The notes beneath the pieces are model-generated. The model ran no database searches, was not told where the DNA came from, and worked only from the letters and a program-made list of their open reading frames with translations. Shown in pieces: positions 24,127-32,367 of a DNA stretch of 36,584 nucleotides. How positions within the stretch are numbered: the first letter of the stretch is position 1; every line of letters starts with the position of its first letter. Location of the stretch: NCBI GenBank assembly GCA_903906315.1, contig CAIVJW010000077.1:1-36584 (forward strand), written 5' to 3'. A program made the position numbers and the translations under genes. The DNA comes from an uncultured delta proteobacterium (lineage in GTDB: Bacteria; Myxococcota_A; Polyangia; Polyangiales; Polyangiaceae).

Positions 24127-24142
24127 CTGAACATCCTATCAG
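24127..24142. promoter_or_regulatory. LexA-type SOS box at the imuA start
   Basis: CTGAACATCCTATCAG is an inverted repeat of the form CTG-N10-CAG with CTGA/TCAG ends. It lies 1-17 nt before ATG 24125 and contains the alternative ATG 24134. It agrees at about 13 of 17 places with the Myxococcus LexA consensus as I remember it. A repressor bound here would block transcription of the whole imuA-imuB-dnaE2 operon. Confidence 0.6.
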
Positions 24143-24276
24143 CTGGCGACCTCCTCGCCAAATCCCGGGCGAACGCGGGCCATTTCCCGTCCCTCCCGTT
24201 CGCGGTCGGCGAACCGCCGAGCGAGCGGGCGCGAAAGGCGCGAGGTCCGACGGCGCGTGTCGATCGAGGAGCCTCG

Positions 24277-24870
24277 GTGTACCCTCCGCCCGTGCGCGCG
24301 ATCCCGACCCTCGTCCTCGCCTCGTTCGCGCTCGCCGGCTGTCCTCGCGTGGCGCCCCCGACGTCCCCCGAGCGCGAGGTCGGCGAGCTCGCCCTGGACG
24401 AGCCCGAGCGCGAAGCTCCGTTCGACGACGACGAGCGCGTACAGTCGAGTGGCAAGCTCGGCGGCGTGTGGAGCGCGTGCTACCGCGGGCTGCGGCCCGA
24501 GGGCGAGCCGATCGCCTCGCTCGGGCGCCTCGCGGCCGCGTGCGCGAAGCCGACGGGGCTCGCCGCCGTCACGCCCGTGAAGATCGGCGAGACGCAGGGC
24601 GCCGACGATCCCGCCGATCGCTTCGCCTTTCGCGCCCGCGGCGGGCGCTGCTACCGGGTGTTCGCCGTGGGCGACGACGGCGTCGACGACCTCGACGTCG
24701 CGGTGCTCGACCCGGACGGCCGCCTCGCCGCCGCCGACGTGTCGCGCGATCGCTTCCCCGTCGTGCCGCCGCGCGGGCCGCTCTGCGCGCCGCGCGACAC
24801 CGTCTACACGCTCGAGGTCGCCGTCGTGAAGGGCCGCGGCGCCTACGCGCTGCAGGTCTACGGCGACTGA
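24277..24870 (+). CDS. Lipoprotein with a C-terminal beta domain
   Basis: The protein has 197 residues. GTG 24277 has a GAGGAG site 5 nt upstream; GTG 24292 is a later option. The signal RAIPTLVLASFALAGC has a good lipobox (LAGC). An acidic tether (EREVGELALDEPEREAPFDDDE) follows. A domain at about residues 75-197 has paired Cys (ACAKP, GGRCYRVFAVGDDGVDDLDVAVLDPDGRL, LCAPRD) and ends in YTLEVAVVKGRGAYALQVYG. The strand pattern is like the pre-peptidase C-terminal (PPC) type fold used by secreted proteins for surface or polymer contact. No enzyme motif is present. It is divergent from imuA and ends 5 bp from a convergent barrel gene. Confidence 0.75.
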   Translation: MYPPPVRAIPTLVLASFALAGCPRVAPPTSPEREVGELALDEPEREAPFDDDERVQSSGKLGGVWSACYRGLRPEGEPIASLGRLAAACAKPTGLAAVTPVKIGETQGADDPADRFAFRARGGRCYRVFAVGDDGVDDLDVAVLDPDGRLAAADVSRDRFPVVPPRGPLCAPRDTVYTLEVAVVKGRGAYALQVYGD

Positions 24871-24875
24871 CCGCC

Positions 24876-26081
24876 TCAGAACCTCGCCACCGCGCCCAGC
24901 ACGACCAGCGCCTGATCGCGCCCGCGATCCGGCGTCGCCGACGCGAGGAGCCGGGACAGGCCGAACACCGGCGTCGTCGATCGGTCGTAGCGCCCCTCGA
25001 GCTTGATCACGATCGCCTCGTGCGGGCGGCCTTCGAGCGTGAACGTGCCTTCGACGATCCGCTGCCCGTACGCCGAGACCGCGCCGCGCGGATCGCCGAA
25101 GACCTCGCCGCGCGCGGCGACCGAGAGGAACGGCAGCACGGCCGCGCGCGCGTAGCCCGCGACGCCGTACCAGCCCGCGGCCGAGGGCACGCCGGCCGCC
25201 GCGTCCTCGCCCGGCACGAGGGCGCGCGACGGCGAGCGATGATCGACGCCGACGTCCACGGCGGCCGCGAGCCGCAGCCAGCCCGTCGCCTTCACGACGG
25301 CGTGGAGGTCCGCGATCGCTCGGACCGAGGTGTCGTCGTTCGGCTGCTCCGGCCCCGCGAGCCCTGCGATCGCGACGATCAGCCGCTCGCCCTCGTAGGC
25401 GAGGCGCGCACCTACCGACTTCCCCCGGTTCACGTCGCCCACCGTCTGCCACCCATTGACGAGGTAGAGCCCGGCCGTGAACGCCGGCGCAACCTCGTAT
25501 TCGAGCCGGACGCCGGTCTGGAAGTAGGGCGAATACTCGGCCATCCAGCTGCGCGTATACGACCAGTTGCCCTGCGAGGCGTAGCCCTCGAAGCCGAGGT
25601 GAGAGGGCATGATGCCGGCCTCGACGATCAGGCCGCGGCCAATCGGCACCTTGCCGGCGACCGTCGCGCGCTGCACGAGATTCCACGCGCCGGGGCCGAG
25701 GCCCGGGCCGACCGGCTCGGCCTCGTGCAGTATCGTCGCGCCGGATCCCACGTGGAGCGTGAGATTGAACCCCACCGGCGCCGGGTCGAGCGACACGCCG
25801 AGCGCGGCCTGGCCGAGGCCGATCTCGCCGGCCCGCTTCGCCGTCGTGCCCGTGCCGGGCAGGAAGCTCGCGCCATCGGCGGGGCGGTTCGCGTTGTACG
25901 CGGCGTACACGTCGACGTACCCGTGGGCCTCGACGCGCTTCCAGATCGGCACCTCGGGGGCGCCCCCGAACGGCGCGGCGGGCACGTCGGCCGAAGCCAC
26001 CCCGGCGGCCGAAGCCATCGCGGCGACGGCGATCGCCGCGAGGCGAGCGCGGCGCCGAGCGCCTGCGGATCGACCGGACAT
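24876..26081 (-). CDS. Outer-membrane beta-barrel protein, BBP2/OmpL-like
   Basis: The protein has 401 residues. From ATG 26081 it begins with a signal peptide (MSGRSAGARRRARLAAIAVAAMASAAGVASA). The mature protein is built of alternating amphipathic strands separated by Gly/Asn turns. Typical porin-2 features are YVDVYAAYNANRP near the start, GEIGLGQAALGVSL, WSYTRSWMAEYSPYFQTGVRLEYE, and VNGWQTVGDVNRGKSVGARLAYE. It ends with VVLGAVARF, whose C-terminal Phe is a barrel-assembly signal. It may form a pore of unknown specificity. The alternative GTG 26102 adds seven residues and has no ribosome binding site either. It is divergent from the acetyl-CoA hydrolase gene. Confidence 0.75.
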   Translation of the reverse strand: MSGRSAGARRRARLAAIAVAAMASAAGVASADVPAAPFGGAPEVPIWKRVEAHGYVDVYAAYNANRPADGASFLPGTGTTAKRAGEIGLGQAALGVSLDPAPVGFNLTLHVGSGATILHEAEPVGPGLGPGAWNLVQRATVAGKVPIGRGLIVEAGIMPSHLGFEGYASQGNWSYTRSWMAEYSPYFQTGVRLEYEVAPAFTAGLYLVNGWQTVGDVNRGKSVGARLAYEGERLIVAIAGLAGPEQPNDDTSVRAIADLHAVVKATGWLRLAAAVDVGVDHRSPSRALVPGEDAAAGVPSAAGWYGVAGYARAAVLPFLSVAARGEVFGDPRGAVSAYGQRIVEGTFTLEGRPHEAIVIKLEGRYDRSTTPVFGLSRLLASATPDRGRDQALVVLGAVARF

Positions 26082-26208
26082 CCCCCCTGAAGCGCGGCTC
26101 ACCCGGACGGTCTACGCGGAGCGGCAGGCGGGCGGCAAGCGATCGCCGCATCGCGCCGCGCCGACGGCTCGGCGACGGCAGGAACGAGGCACACCTCCGT
26201 CCCGGTCG

Positions 26209-26217
26209 TGCTAGAGC
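26209..26217 (+). promoter_or_regulatory. Extended -10-like element before the acetyl-CoA hydrolase gene
   Basis: TGCTAGAGC matches TGnTA and ends 7 nt before ATG 26225. The final base is C rather than T. It fits the leaderless pattern seen elsewhere. Confidence 0.35.
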
Positions 26218-26224
26218 GCGCGCC

Positions 26225-28090
26225 ATGGACCGACGAGAGTGGCAGGTACGCTTCGCGGACAAGGTGACGACCGTCGAGCGCGCCATCCGCGCGATCCCGC
26301 GCGGCCGGCGCATCCTCATCGGATCGGGCGCGGCCGAGCCCGTCACGCTGGTCGAGGGGCTCATCAAGCACGGCCAGCACCTCGCCGACAACGAGATCGT
26401 CCATTTGCTCACGCTCGGGCCCGCTCCCTACGTCGCGCCCGGGCTCGAGGGCCGCTTTCGTCACACCGCGTTCTTCATCGGGCCGAACGTGCGGAGCGCC
26501 GTGCACGACGGGCGCGCGGACTTCATGCCCGTCTTCCTCTCGGACATCCCCGAGCTCTTCCGCACGCGCCGCGTGCGCATCGACGTCGCGCTCATCCAGG
26601 TGAGCCCGCCCGATCTGCACGGCTACGTGAGCCTCGGCGTCGCGGTCGACGTCATCCAGGCGGCCGTCGCCGCGGCCGATCTCGTGATCGCCGAGGTGAA
26701 CCCGAACATGCCGCGCACGCACGGCGACTCGTTCATCCACGCCTCGCGCATCAGCCACATGGTGCACGTCGAGACCCCGCTGCTCGCGCTCACCCCCGAG
26801 CCGCTCGACGACGTCGACCGCGCGATCGGCGAGCACGTCGCGCACCTCGTGCCCGACGGCGCGACCCTCCAGACCGGCATCGGCAAGATCCCCGACGCCG
26901 TGCTCGCCGCGCTCTCGAACAAGCGCGATCTGGGCGTACACAGCGAGATGTTCTCCGACGGCGTGATGAAGCTCGTCGAGGCGGGCGTCATCAATGGGCG
27001 CAGAAAGACGCTCCTGCCGGGCAAGCTCGTCACGTCGTTCGTGATGGGATCGAAGGCGCTCTACGACTGGGTGGACGAGAACCCCGCGGTCGAGATGCGG
27101 CCGTCGAGCTTCACGAACGACCCGTTCACCATCGCGCGCAACGACCGCATGATCGCGATCAACTCGGCGCTCGCGGTCGACCTCACGGGCCAGGTCGCCG
27201 CCGACACGGTGCGCGGGCGGTTCTTCTCGGGCATCGGCGGGCAGGTCGACTTCATCCGGGGTGCGGCGCGCAGCCGCGGCGGCAAGCCGATCATCGCGAT
27301 GCCGTCGACAGCCAAGGACGGCACGATCAGCCGCATCACGCCGGCGTTCGAGGCGGGCACGGGCGTCGTCACGAGCCGCGGCGACGTGCACTACGTCGTG
27401 ACCGAGTACGGCGCCGCGGACCTCTGGGGCAGGAACGTGCGGCAGCGCGCGCTCGCGCTCATCGAGATCGCGCACCCGGACTTCCGCGCCGAGCTGCTCG
27501 CGGGCGCGAAGGAGCGCCGCTACGTCTTTCAGGATCAGATCGCCCCGCGCCAGCCCCATCCGTGGGAGGAGGAGCGCGCGGCGCAGCTGCCGGCCGGCGA
27601 GCACATGATCGTGCGCCCGGTGCGCATGACCGACGAGGAGCTCCTGCAGGACCTCTTCTACCGGCTCTCGAACGAGAGCACCTACAAGCGCTTCATGGGC
27701 CACAAGAAGGCGCACCCGCACCAGGAGATGGCCGAGCTCGTGAACCTCGACGCCGAGGACAGCGTGGGGGTCGTGGTCTGCTCCGACGACGAGGGGCGCC
27801 AGATCGTAGCAATGGCGCGCTACGACGTGGACCCCGCGACGAACCTCGCGGACATCGCCTTCGTCGTGCAGGACGAGTGGCACGGACGCGGCGTCGGCAC
27901 GCTGTTGATGCGGTCGATGGCCGAGATCGCGCGGGCGCGCGGGCTCGACGGCTTCACGGCCGACGTGCTCGCCAGCAACAAGTCGATGATGATGGTCTTC
28001 CACCGGAGCGGACTCAAGGTGAACGCCGACCTCGAGGGCGGCGCCTACCACCTGGTCGCGCGCTTTCCCACGCTGAACCCGTCGGAGTGA
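26225..28090 (+). CDS. Acetyl-CoA hydrolase/transferase fused to a GNAT acetyltransferase
   Basis: The protein has 621 residues and two parts. Residues about 1-440 form an acetyl-CoA hydrolase/CoA-transferase (Cat1/4-hydroxybutyrate CoA-transferase type). It has IGSGAAEPVTLVEGL, VSPPDLHGYVSLGVAVD, LQTGIGKIPDAVLAAL and HSEMFSDGV, whose Glu 241 should be the CoA-thioester nucleophile, plus IGGQVDFIRGAARS and VTEYGAADLWG. Residues about 455-615 form a GNAT domain: IVRPVRMTDEELLQDLFYRLS, IAFVVQDEWHGRGVGTLLM (acetyl-CoA loop QxxxxGxG) and a final VFHRSGL. The first part could release or exchange acetate on CoA; the second could acetylate a protein or small molecule. Both use acetyl-CoA, so one may regulate or feed the other. 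A strong promoter-like element lies 7 nt upstream. Confidence 0.88.
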   Translation: MDRREWQVRFADKVTTVERAIRAIPRGRRILIGSGAAEPVTLVEGLIKHGQHLADNEIVHLLTLGPAPYVAPGLEGRFRHTAFFIGPNVRSAVHDGRADFMPVFLSDIPELFRTRRVRIDVALIQVSPPDLHGYVSLGVAVDVIQAAVAAADLVIAEVNPNMPRTHGDSFIHASRISHMVHVETPLLALTPEPLDDVDRAIGEHVAHLVPDGATLQTGIGKIPDAVLAALSNKRDLGVHSEMFSDGVMKLVEAGVINGRRKTLLPGKLVTSFVMGSKALYDWVDENPAVEMRPSSFTNDPFTIARNDRMIAINSALAVDLTGQVAADTVRGRFFSGIGGQVDFIRGAARSRGGKPIIAMPSTAKDGTISRITPAFEAGTGVVTSRGDVHYVVTEYGAADLWGRNVRQRALALIEIAHPDFRAELLAGAKERRYVFQDQIAPRQPHPWEEERAAQLPAGEHMIVRPVRMTDEELLQDLFYRLSNESTYKRFMGHKKAHPHQEMAELVNLDAEDSVGVVVCSDDEGRQIVAMARYDVDPATNLADIAFVVQDEWHGRGVGTLLMRSMAEIARARGLDGFTADVLASNKSMMMVFHRSGLKVNADLEGGAYHLVARFPTLNPSE

Positions 28091-28198
28091 CGCGCGGCGC
28101 GCGGGCGCCCTCGAAGGGGCGCCTCCGTGCTAGACCCTCGCCGAAAAGGATTTGCAGCAACATCACGCGGGACTCGTGGGCCACCCGGAGCAGAAGCT

Positions 28199-28276
28199 CA
28201 CCACGGAGGCACGGAGGCACGGAGGCACGGAGGCAGATCAAATCTGAACTCTGTGCCTCTGTGCCTCCGACGTGGG
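28199..28276. repeat. 8-bp tandem repeat in an inverted-repeat hairpin
   Basis: In the 259-bp gap before the receiver gene, CACGGAGG occurs four times in tandem at 28202-28233. A CAGAT/ATCTG hairpin follows (28234-28246). Then comes CTCTGTGCCTCTGTGCCTCCG, the wobble-compatible complement of the left arm. As RNA it would fold into a long stem with G-U pairs. From memory, this GAGGCAC/GTGCCTC element occurs between genes in many unrelated bacteria. The rest of the gap shows no gene. Confidence 0.65.
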
Positions 28277-28329
28277 GGGCGCGGCTCTTCGACGGTCGCC
28301 AAGGCGGCAGCGCTTTTCGGCGAGGGCCG

Positions 28330-28338
28330 TGCTAGGTT
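28330..28338 (+). promoter_or_regulatory. Extended -10-like element before the receiver gene
   Basis: TGCTAGGTT fits TGnTAnnnT exactly and ends 11 nt before ATG 28350. It predicts a leader of only a few bases. Confidence 0.45.
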
Positions 28339-28349
28339 CGACTGCGGAC

Positions 28350-28727
28350 ATGACGAACGAAGGCGTCCCGCTGCTCGTGGTCGACGACGACGACGATCTG
28401 CGGTCGCTCCTCGCCGAGGTGCTCGAGGACGACGGCTACGCGGTCACGACCGCGGCCGACGGCGCCGAGGCGCTCCGGATCCTGCGGTCGACCACGGCGC
28501 GCCCCCGCCTGGTGCTGCTCGACCTCGTCATGCCGCTGCTCGACGGCCGCGAGGTGTGCGACGCCATGCAGGCGGACGCCGACCTCCGCGACATCCCCGT
28601 CCTGCTGCTCACCGGCGATACCACCGGAGAAACGCTCGATCTCGGGCGCCGGACGGTCGGCCTCGTGCACAAGCCGATCGACCTCGACCGCCTGCTCGCG
28701 AGCGTCGACCGCGCCTGGCGAAGGTGA
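28350..28727 (+). CDS. Single-domain response-regulator receiver protein
   Basis: This 125-residue stand-alone receiver domain has no output domain. The acidic pocket is VVDDDDD at residues 11-16. The phosphoacceptor is Asp 58 in LVLLDLVMP. The switch Thr is 88 in LLLTGD, and Lys 108 lies in VHKPID. All key residues are present, so it should be phosphorylated by a histidine kinase elsewhere in the genome. It would act by binding a partner, as CheY or Spo0F do. It starts close behind the hairpin element and ends 7 bp before trmO, so the two may be cotranscribed. Confidence 0.9.
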   Translation: MTNEGVPLLVVDDDDDLRSLLAEVLEDDGYAVTTAADGAEALRILRSTTARPRLVLLDLVMPLLDGREVCDAMQADADLRDIPVLLLTGDTTGETLDLGRRTVGLVHKPIDLDRLLASVDRAWRR

Positions 28728-28734
28728 GCGCCCG

Positions 28735-29541
28735 ATGACCGCGCGAGGCGAGCCTCCGACGCTCACGCTGACGGCCATAGGCGTCGTCCGGTCGCCGTTC
28801 GTCTCACGGGTGGACGCGCCCCGGCAGCCGGCCGCGACGGAGGGCGCGCGCGGCGAGATCGTCCTCTACCCGGGGCGAAACCTCGAGCACGCCGTCTTGG
28901 ATCTCTCCGAGTGGAGCATGATCTGGGTGCTCTTCTGGTTTCACCTGAACCCGGGGTGGCGGCCCAAGGTGCTCCCGCCACGCAGCGAGGGGCGGCGCCG
29001 CGGCGTCCTGTCGACTCGCTCGCCGCACCGGCCGAACCCGATCGGCCTCTCCGCGCTGCGGCTCGAGGAGGTCCGCGGACTGACGCTCTTCGTGCGCGAC
29101 CTCGACCTGCTCGACGGCACGCCGGTGATCGACGTGAAGCCCTACGTCCCGTACACCGACGCGCACCCGGACGCCCGGTCGGGCTGGCTCGAGTCGCTGT
29201 CGGCCCCGGCCGACCCCGCGCCCGCGTGGGAGGTCGTCTACGCGGCGCGCGCGCGGGCCGAGCTCGACTGGCTGCGTGACGGCCACTCGGTCGATCTCGA
29301 GACGCCCGTGACGCGCACGCTGTCGCTCGGCCCGCAGCCCCACCCCTACCGCCGCATCCGGCCCGACGGCGACGGCTTCCGGCTCGCAGTGAAGGACTTT
29401 CGCGTGCGGTTCCGCGTCGACGGGCGGCGCGTCGACGTCCTGGGGATCACCACCGGGTATCGCGCGTCGGAGCTCGCGACGCGCGCAGGACCGGATCTCG
29501 ACCTGCACCGGGCGTTCGTCGCGCGTTTCGCGGGCGGATGA
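28735..29541 (+). CDS. trmO: tRNA t6A37 N6-methyltransferase TrmO
   Basis: This 268-residue TsaA/TrmO-family protein uses S-adenosylmethionine to methylate N6-threonylcarbamoyl adenosine at tRNA position 37. The N-terminal barrel has the family motifs in order: IGVVRSPF near residue 15, SEWSMIWVLFWFHLN near 58, GVLSTRSPHRPNPIGLSAL at about 91-108, and LDLLDGTPVIDVKPYVPYTDA at about 122-143. A smaller C-terminal domain includes FRLAVKDFRVRFRVDGRRVDVLGI. Length is close to that of full two-domain members such as E. coli TrmO (about 235), with a slight excess. The ATG is 7 bp after the receiver-gene stop. Lateral origin is not suggested. Confidence 0.9.
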   Translation: MTARGEPPTLTLTAIGVVRSPFVSRVDAPRQPAATEGARGEIVLYPGRNLEHAVLDLSEWSMIWVLFWFHLNPGWRPKVLPPRSEGRRRGVLSTRSPHRPNPIGLSALRLEEVRGLTLFVRDLDLLDGTPVIDVKPYVPYTDAHPDARSGWLESLSAPADPAPAWEVVYAARARAELDWLRDGHSVDLETPVTRTLSLGPQPHPYRRIRPDGDGFRLAVKDFRVRFRVDGRRVDVLGITTGYRASELATRAGPDLDLHRAFVARFAGG

Positions 29542-29545
29542 CGGC

Positions 29546-29565
29546 GACGCCGGAGCGCCGGCGTC
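29546..29565. terminator. Perfect hairpin between trmO and the B12-type radical SAM gene
   Basis: GACGCCGG, loop AGCG, then CCGGCGTC form an 8-bp perfect stem in the 27-bp gap between two convergent stops. It probably acts in both directions. A C-rich run, not T-rich, follows on the plus strand. Confidence 0.5.
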
Positions 29566-29568
29566 CCC

Positions 29569-31662
29569 TCACCGCTTGGTCGAGCTCGCCGCCCCGGACG
29601 GCCGCCGCCCGAGCCCCTCGCGCCGCTTCGGCCGCGCCGCCTCCTCGCGCACCGCCTCCGGATCCATGCCAATCGCGATCCGGAATCGCCCCGGCTTCGG
29701 CCGCGCCGGCGGGATCGTCGCCGCCAGCGCCTCGTAGTCCGCGCGGCGCACCGAGCGCCGCACGCGCACGAGCTCGTGCCAGATCGCGGCCTCGTGCTCG
29801 GCGGCGTCGGCGCTCACGGCGACGACGTCGTACCGGGACCGGACGAGGCGCGGCTTGGCGCCCGGCACGCGCGGCGCCGGCGTCGCGCCGAGGCGCCGGA
29901 AGACGTCCTTTCCGTGGCGCACGTACCAGAGCATCGTGTGCGCGGTCGAGAGCGCTCCAGCCCACGGATACCGGTGCAGGCGCCAGCGACTCGCCAGCTC
30001 GCCGACGGCCGCCTCGAGGCGGTCCTCGTCGGCGGCGCGGCGAGAGCGGCGTCGCTCGGTGTAAAAGAGGCCCGTCGCGAGCTCGTCGCCGTCGACGCGA
30101 TAGACCTCCTCGATGCCGAAATCCCCCGGTCGCTGCGCGACGAGCGAGCCGTGCGTCAGATCGAAGCGACCGAGGATGAAGAGCGACAGATCGTCGGCGA
30201 GGCCGTCGACGAAGCGCACCGTCTCGAGGGCCTCGCGCACCGTCTCGGTTGGAAAGTCGGAAAAGCACATGGCCTCGACCGCGACGCCGGCGGCCGAGAG
30301 GTTCTGGATCGCCGTGCGCACGTCCTCCGCCGGGATGCCCTTGTCGATGAGCGAGAGCACGCGCCGCGACGCCGACTCGACGCCGAGCGACGCGGAGAGC
30401 GCCCCGCCGGCCACGAGCTCCTCGCAGCGCTCCTTGGTCAGCGATCGCTCGGGGCGCATGTCCGTGCCCCAGCGGAGATCGAGGCCGCGCGCGCGGATGC
30501 CCCGGGCGATCGCGCTCGCGATGCGCGGGGAGAAGACGTCCTGAGAGAGGTAGACCACGCGCGACCCGTGCCGGCGCGACAGGGCCTCGAGGTGCGTGAG
30601 GACGGTGTCGACGGGGCGCTCGCGGTAGCGGGCCGTGCCGACCTCGGCGAGACCGTAGTGGCAGAAGGTGCAGACTCCCCAGTAGCAGCCGCGCGTCGGG
30701 TCGTAGGGAAGCACGAGCTCGGGGGCGAGGTAGCGGTCGAGCGGCAGACCGTCGAAGTCCGGCGACGGCAAGATCGAGAGGTCTTCGATGGTCGTGCCGC
30801 GGAGCACGCGGCCGCCCGCGCAAGGGTCGTCGCCGCGCTCGAGGGTGCGCACGAGATCGAGCAGCGCGTGCTCGCCCTCGTAGATCACCGCGGAGTGGAA
30901 GGGTCCAATCGCGCGCTCGAGGGCGTCGCCCGAGAGGCGCACGAGGATCTGCGTCAGCGCCGGCCCGCCGACGGTGACGTGCACGCCCGGCAGGCGCGAG
31001 CGCAGCAGGTGCGCGAGCGAATAGGCCGGCTGCACCTGGCCCGGGAATGCGACCGAGATGCCGACGAGGCCTACGCCCTCGGCCCGCAGGCGCTCGGCGA
31101 GCGCCTCGAAGTAGGCGTGGAACGGGTTGCGATCCGGGGCGGCGTCGCGCTCGATCTCGTCGGCCGTGAGCAGCGAGAACGGCGTCCGGTACCCGACGAA
31201 GTCGACGGCGAGCGGCGCGTGCGCGGCGCTTACGAGGCGCTGCGCGGCCTCCACGGTCGCGACGGCGGACTCGTACTCCGCAGGATCGTAGAAGCGCTCG
31301 CCCGATCGGTCGCGCAGCACGGCGAGGGCCCCCGCGATCGCGGCCGGCACGTAGGCCGCCTCGGCGCGCGCGCCGAAGAGCGCCGCGTGGAGGAGCGCGT
31401 CCTGATGCGAGAGGCGCGGCTTGGCCTCGAGATCGGCGATCCTCGCGAGCACGCGATCACCGAGCCCGCGGAGCACGTCCTCGCGCAGCACGTGCTCCCA
31501 GGCCTCGAGGTTCGCGTCGATCGGCAGGACCCGGACCTCGTGCTGGCGGAGCCACGCGGCGAGCGTCGGCAAGGAGAGGTACGGCGCGGTCGGGTCGGCG
31601 CTCGGCGGGAAGACGAGAGCGACCTTGACGCTCCGCGCGGAGGCGGCGGGAAGCGACCCCAC
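29569..31662 (-). CDS. B12-binding-type radical SAM protein
   Basis: This 697-residue protein has an N-terminal Rossmann-like, B12-binding-type part (VKVALVFPPSADPTAPYLSLPTLA; GLVGISVAFPGQVQPAYSLAHLL; GVHVTVGGPAL). No DxHxxG histidine motif is seen. The radical SAM domain starts near residue 320: YDPTRGCYWGVCTFCHYGL. Its cluster Cys are spaced C-x4-C-x2-C instead of the usual x3-x2. Later blocks include VVYLSQDVFSP, DLRWGTDMRPERSL, SLGVESASRRVLSLIDKGI and a HGSLVAQRPGDFGIEEVYRVDG C-terminal part. The last 150 residues are Arg-rich and poorly conserved in look. The substrate is unknown. It starts with GTG 31662 two bases after the msrA stop, so the two are coupled. It may be a natural-product or protein-modifying enzyme. 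Confidence 0.82.
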   Translation of the reverse strand: MGSLPAASARSVKVALVFPPSADPTAPYLSLPTLAAWLRQHEVRVLPIDANLEAWEHVLREDVLRGLGDRVLARIADLEAKPRLSHQDALLHAALFGARAEAAYVPAAIAGALAVLRDRSGERFYDPAEYESAVATVEAAQRLVSAAHAPLAVDFVGYRTPFSLLTADEIERDAAPDRNPFHAYFEALAERLRAEGVGLVGISVAFPGQVQPAYSLAHLLRSRLPGVHVTVGGPALTQILVRLSGDALERAIGPFHSAVIYEGEHALLDLVRTLERGDDPCAGGRVLRGTTIEDLSILPSPDFDGLPLDRYLAPELVLPYDPTRGCYWGVCTFCHYGLAEVGTARYRERPVDTVLTHLEALSRRHGSRVVYLSQDVFSPRIASAIARGIRARGLDLRWGTDMRPERSLTKERCEELVAGGALSASLGVESASRRVLSLIDKGIPAEDVRTAIQNLSAAGVAVEAMCFSDFPTETVREALETVRFVDGLADDLSLFILGRFDLTHGSLVAQRPGDFGIEEVYRVDGDELATGLFYTERRRSRRAADEDRLEAAVGELASRWRLHRYPWAGALSTAHTMLWYVRHGKDVFRRLGATPAPRVPGAKPRLVRSRYDVVAVSADAAEHEAAIWHELVRVRRSVRRADYEALAATIPPARPKPGRFRIAIGMDPEAVREEAARPKRREGLGRRPSGAASSTKR

Positions 31663-31664
31663 GG

Positions 31665-32315
31665 CTAGCTCGCGTGGACGCCGGAGGGGCAGGCGACGCC
31701 GGTCCCGCCGAGGCCGCAGTAGCCGCTCGGGTTCTTGGCGAGGTACTGCTGGTGGTACTCCTCGGCGTAGTAGAACGTCGGCGCCGGGAGGATCTCGGTC
31801 GTGATCGGGCCGTAGCCCGCGCCGAGGAGCACCTCGGCGTACGCATCGCGCGACGCGAGGGCCGCGGCGAGCTGGGCGTCGGACGCCCCGTAAACCGCCG
31901 ACCGGTACTGCGTGCCCGTGTCATTGCCTTGCCGCATCCCCTGCGTGGGATCGTGGCTCTCCCAGAAGAGGTGGAGCAGCTCCTCGGTCGTCACGACCCC
32001 CGGATCGTAGACGACGAGCACGACCTCGGTGTGCCCCGTCTGGCCGGTGCAGACCTCGCGATAGGTCGGGTTCTCCGTCACGCCGCCGGCGTAGCCGACT
32101 GCGGTGGTGAAGACGCCGGGCACCTGCCAGAGCTTGCGCTCGGCGCCCCAGAAGCAGCCCATTCCGACGACCAGCCGGACGAGCCCCGCGGGGAACGGCG
32201 GCTCGAGGGGCGCGCCGCAGACGAAGTGCGCCGGCGGCACGACCATGCGTTCGGGCCGCCCCGGGAGGGCTTCGTCCTTGGTGGGCAGCGTCGGCTCGCG
32301 GCGAAAGAAGCGCAT
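31665..32315 (-). CDS. msrA: Peptide methionine-S-sulfoxide reductase MsrA
   Basis: This 216-residue protein reduces methionine-S-sulfoxide in proteins with thioredoxin as donor. The catalytic motif GCFWGAER has Cys 54. [47 protein letters not shown] and the C-terminal YHQQYL are all standard. Two further Cys near the end ([15 protein letters not shown]) are the resolving pair. ATG 32315 is chosen because MRFFRREP begins the conserved length, similar to E. coli MsrA, and an -10-like element lies 8 nt upstream. It is the first gene of an operon with the radical SAM gene. Confidence 0.95.
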   Translation of the reverse strand: MRFFRREPTLPTKDEALPGRPERMVVPPAHFVCGAPLEPPFPAGLVRLVVGMGCFWGAERKLWQVPGVFTTAVGYAGGVTENPTYREVCTGQTGHTEVVLVVYDPGVVTTEELLHLFWESHDPTQGMRQGNDTGTQYRSAVYGASDAQLAAALASRDAYAEVLLGAGYGPITTEILPAPTFYYAEEYHQQYLAKNPSGYCGLGGTGVACPSGVHAS

Positions 32316-32323
32316 CGGCGCGG

Positions 32324-32332
32324 ACGATAGCA
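32324..32332 (-). promoter_or_regulatory. Extended -10-like element before msrA
   Basis: Minus strand TGCTATCGT fits TGnTAnnnT and ends 8 nt before the msrA ATG. It predicts a leaderless msrA-rSAM transcript. Confidence 0.45.
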
Positions 32333-32367
32333 CGGGATTCCAGGAAGTCGGCTAGACAAGCCGTGCG

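Noticed and set aside
28202-28233. Possible short CRISPR-like repeat
   Set aside because: The 8-bp units are directly adjacent without spacers and pair with a complementary arm, so this is a hairpin element.
28127-28738. 203-residue frame covering the hairpin element and receiver gene
   Set aside because: It translates the tandem repeat (HGGTEARRHGG) and then shadows the receiver gene in the wrong frame.
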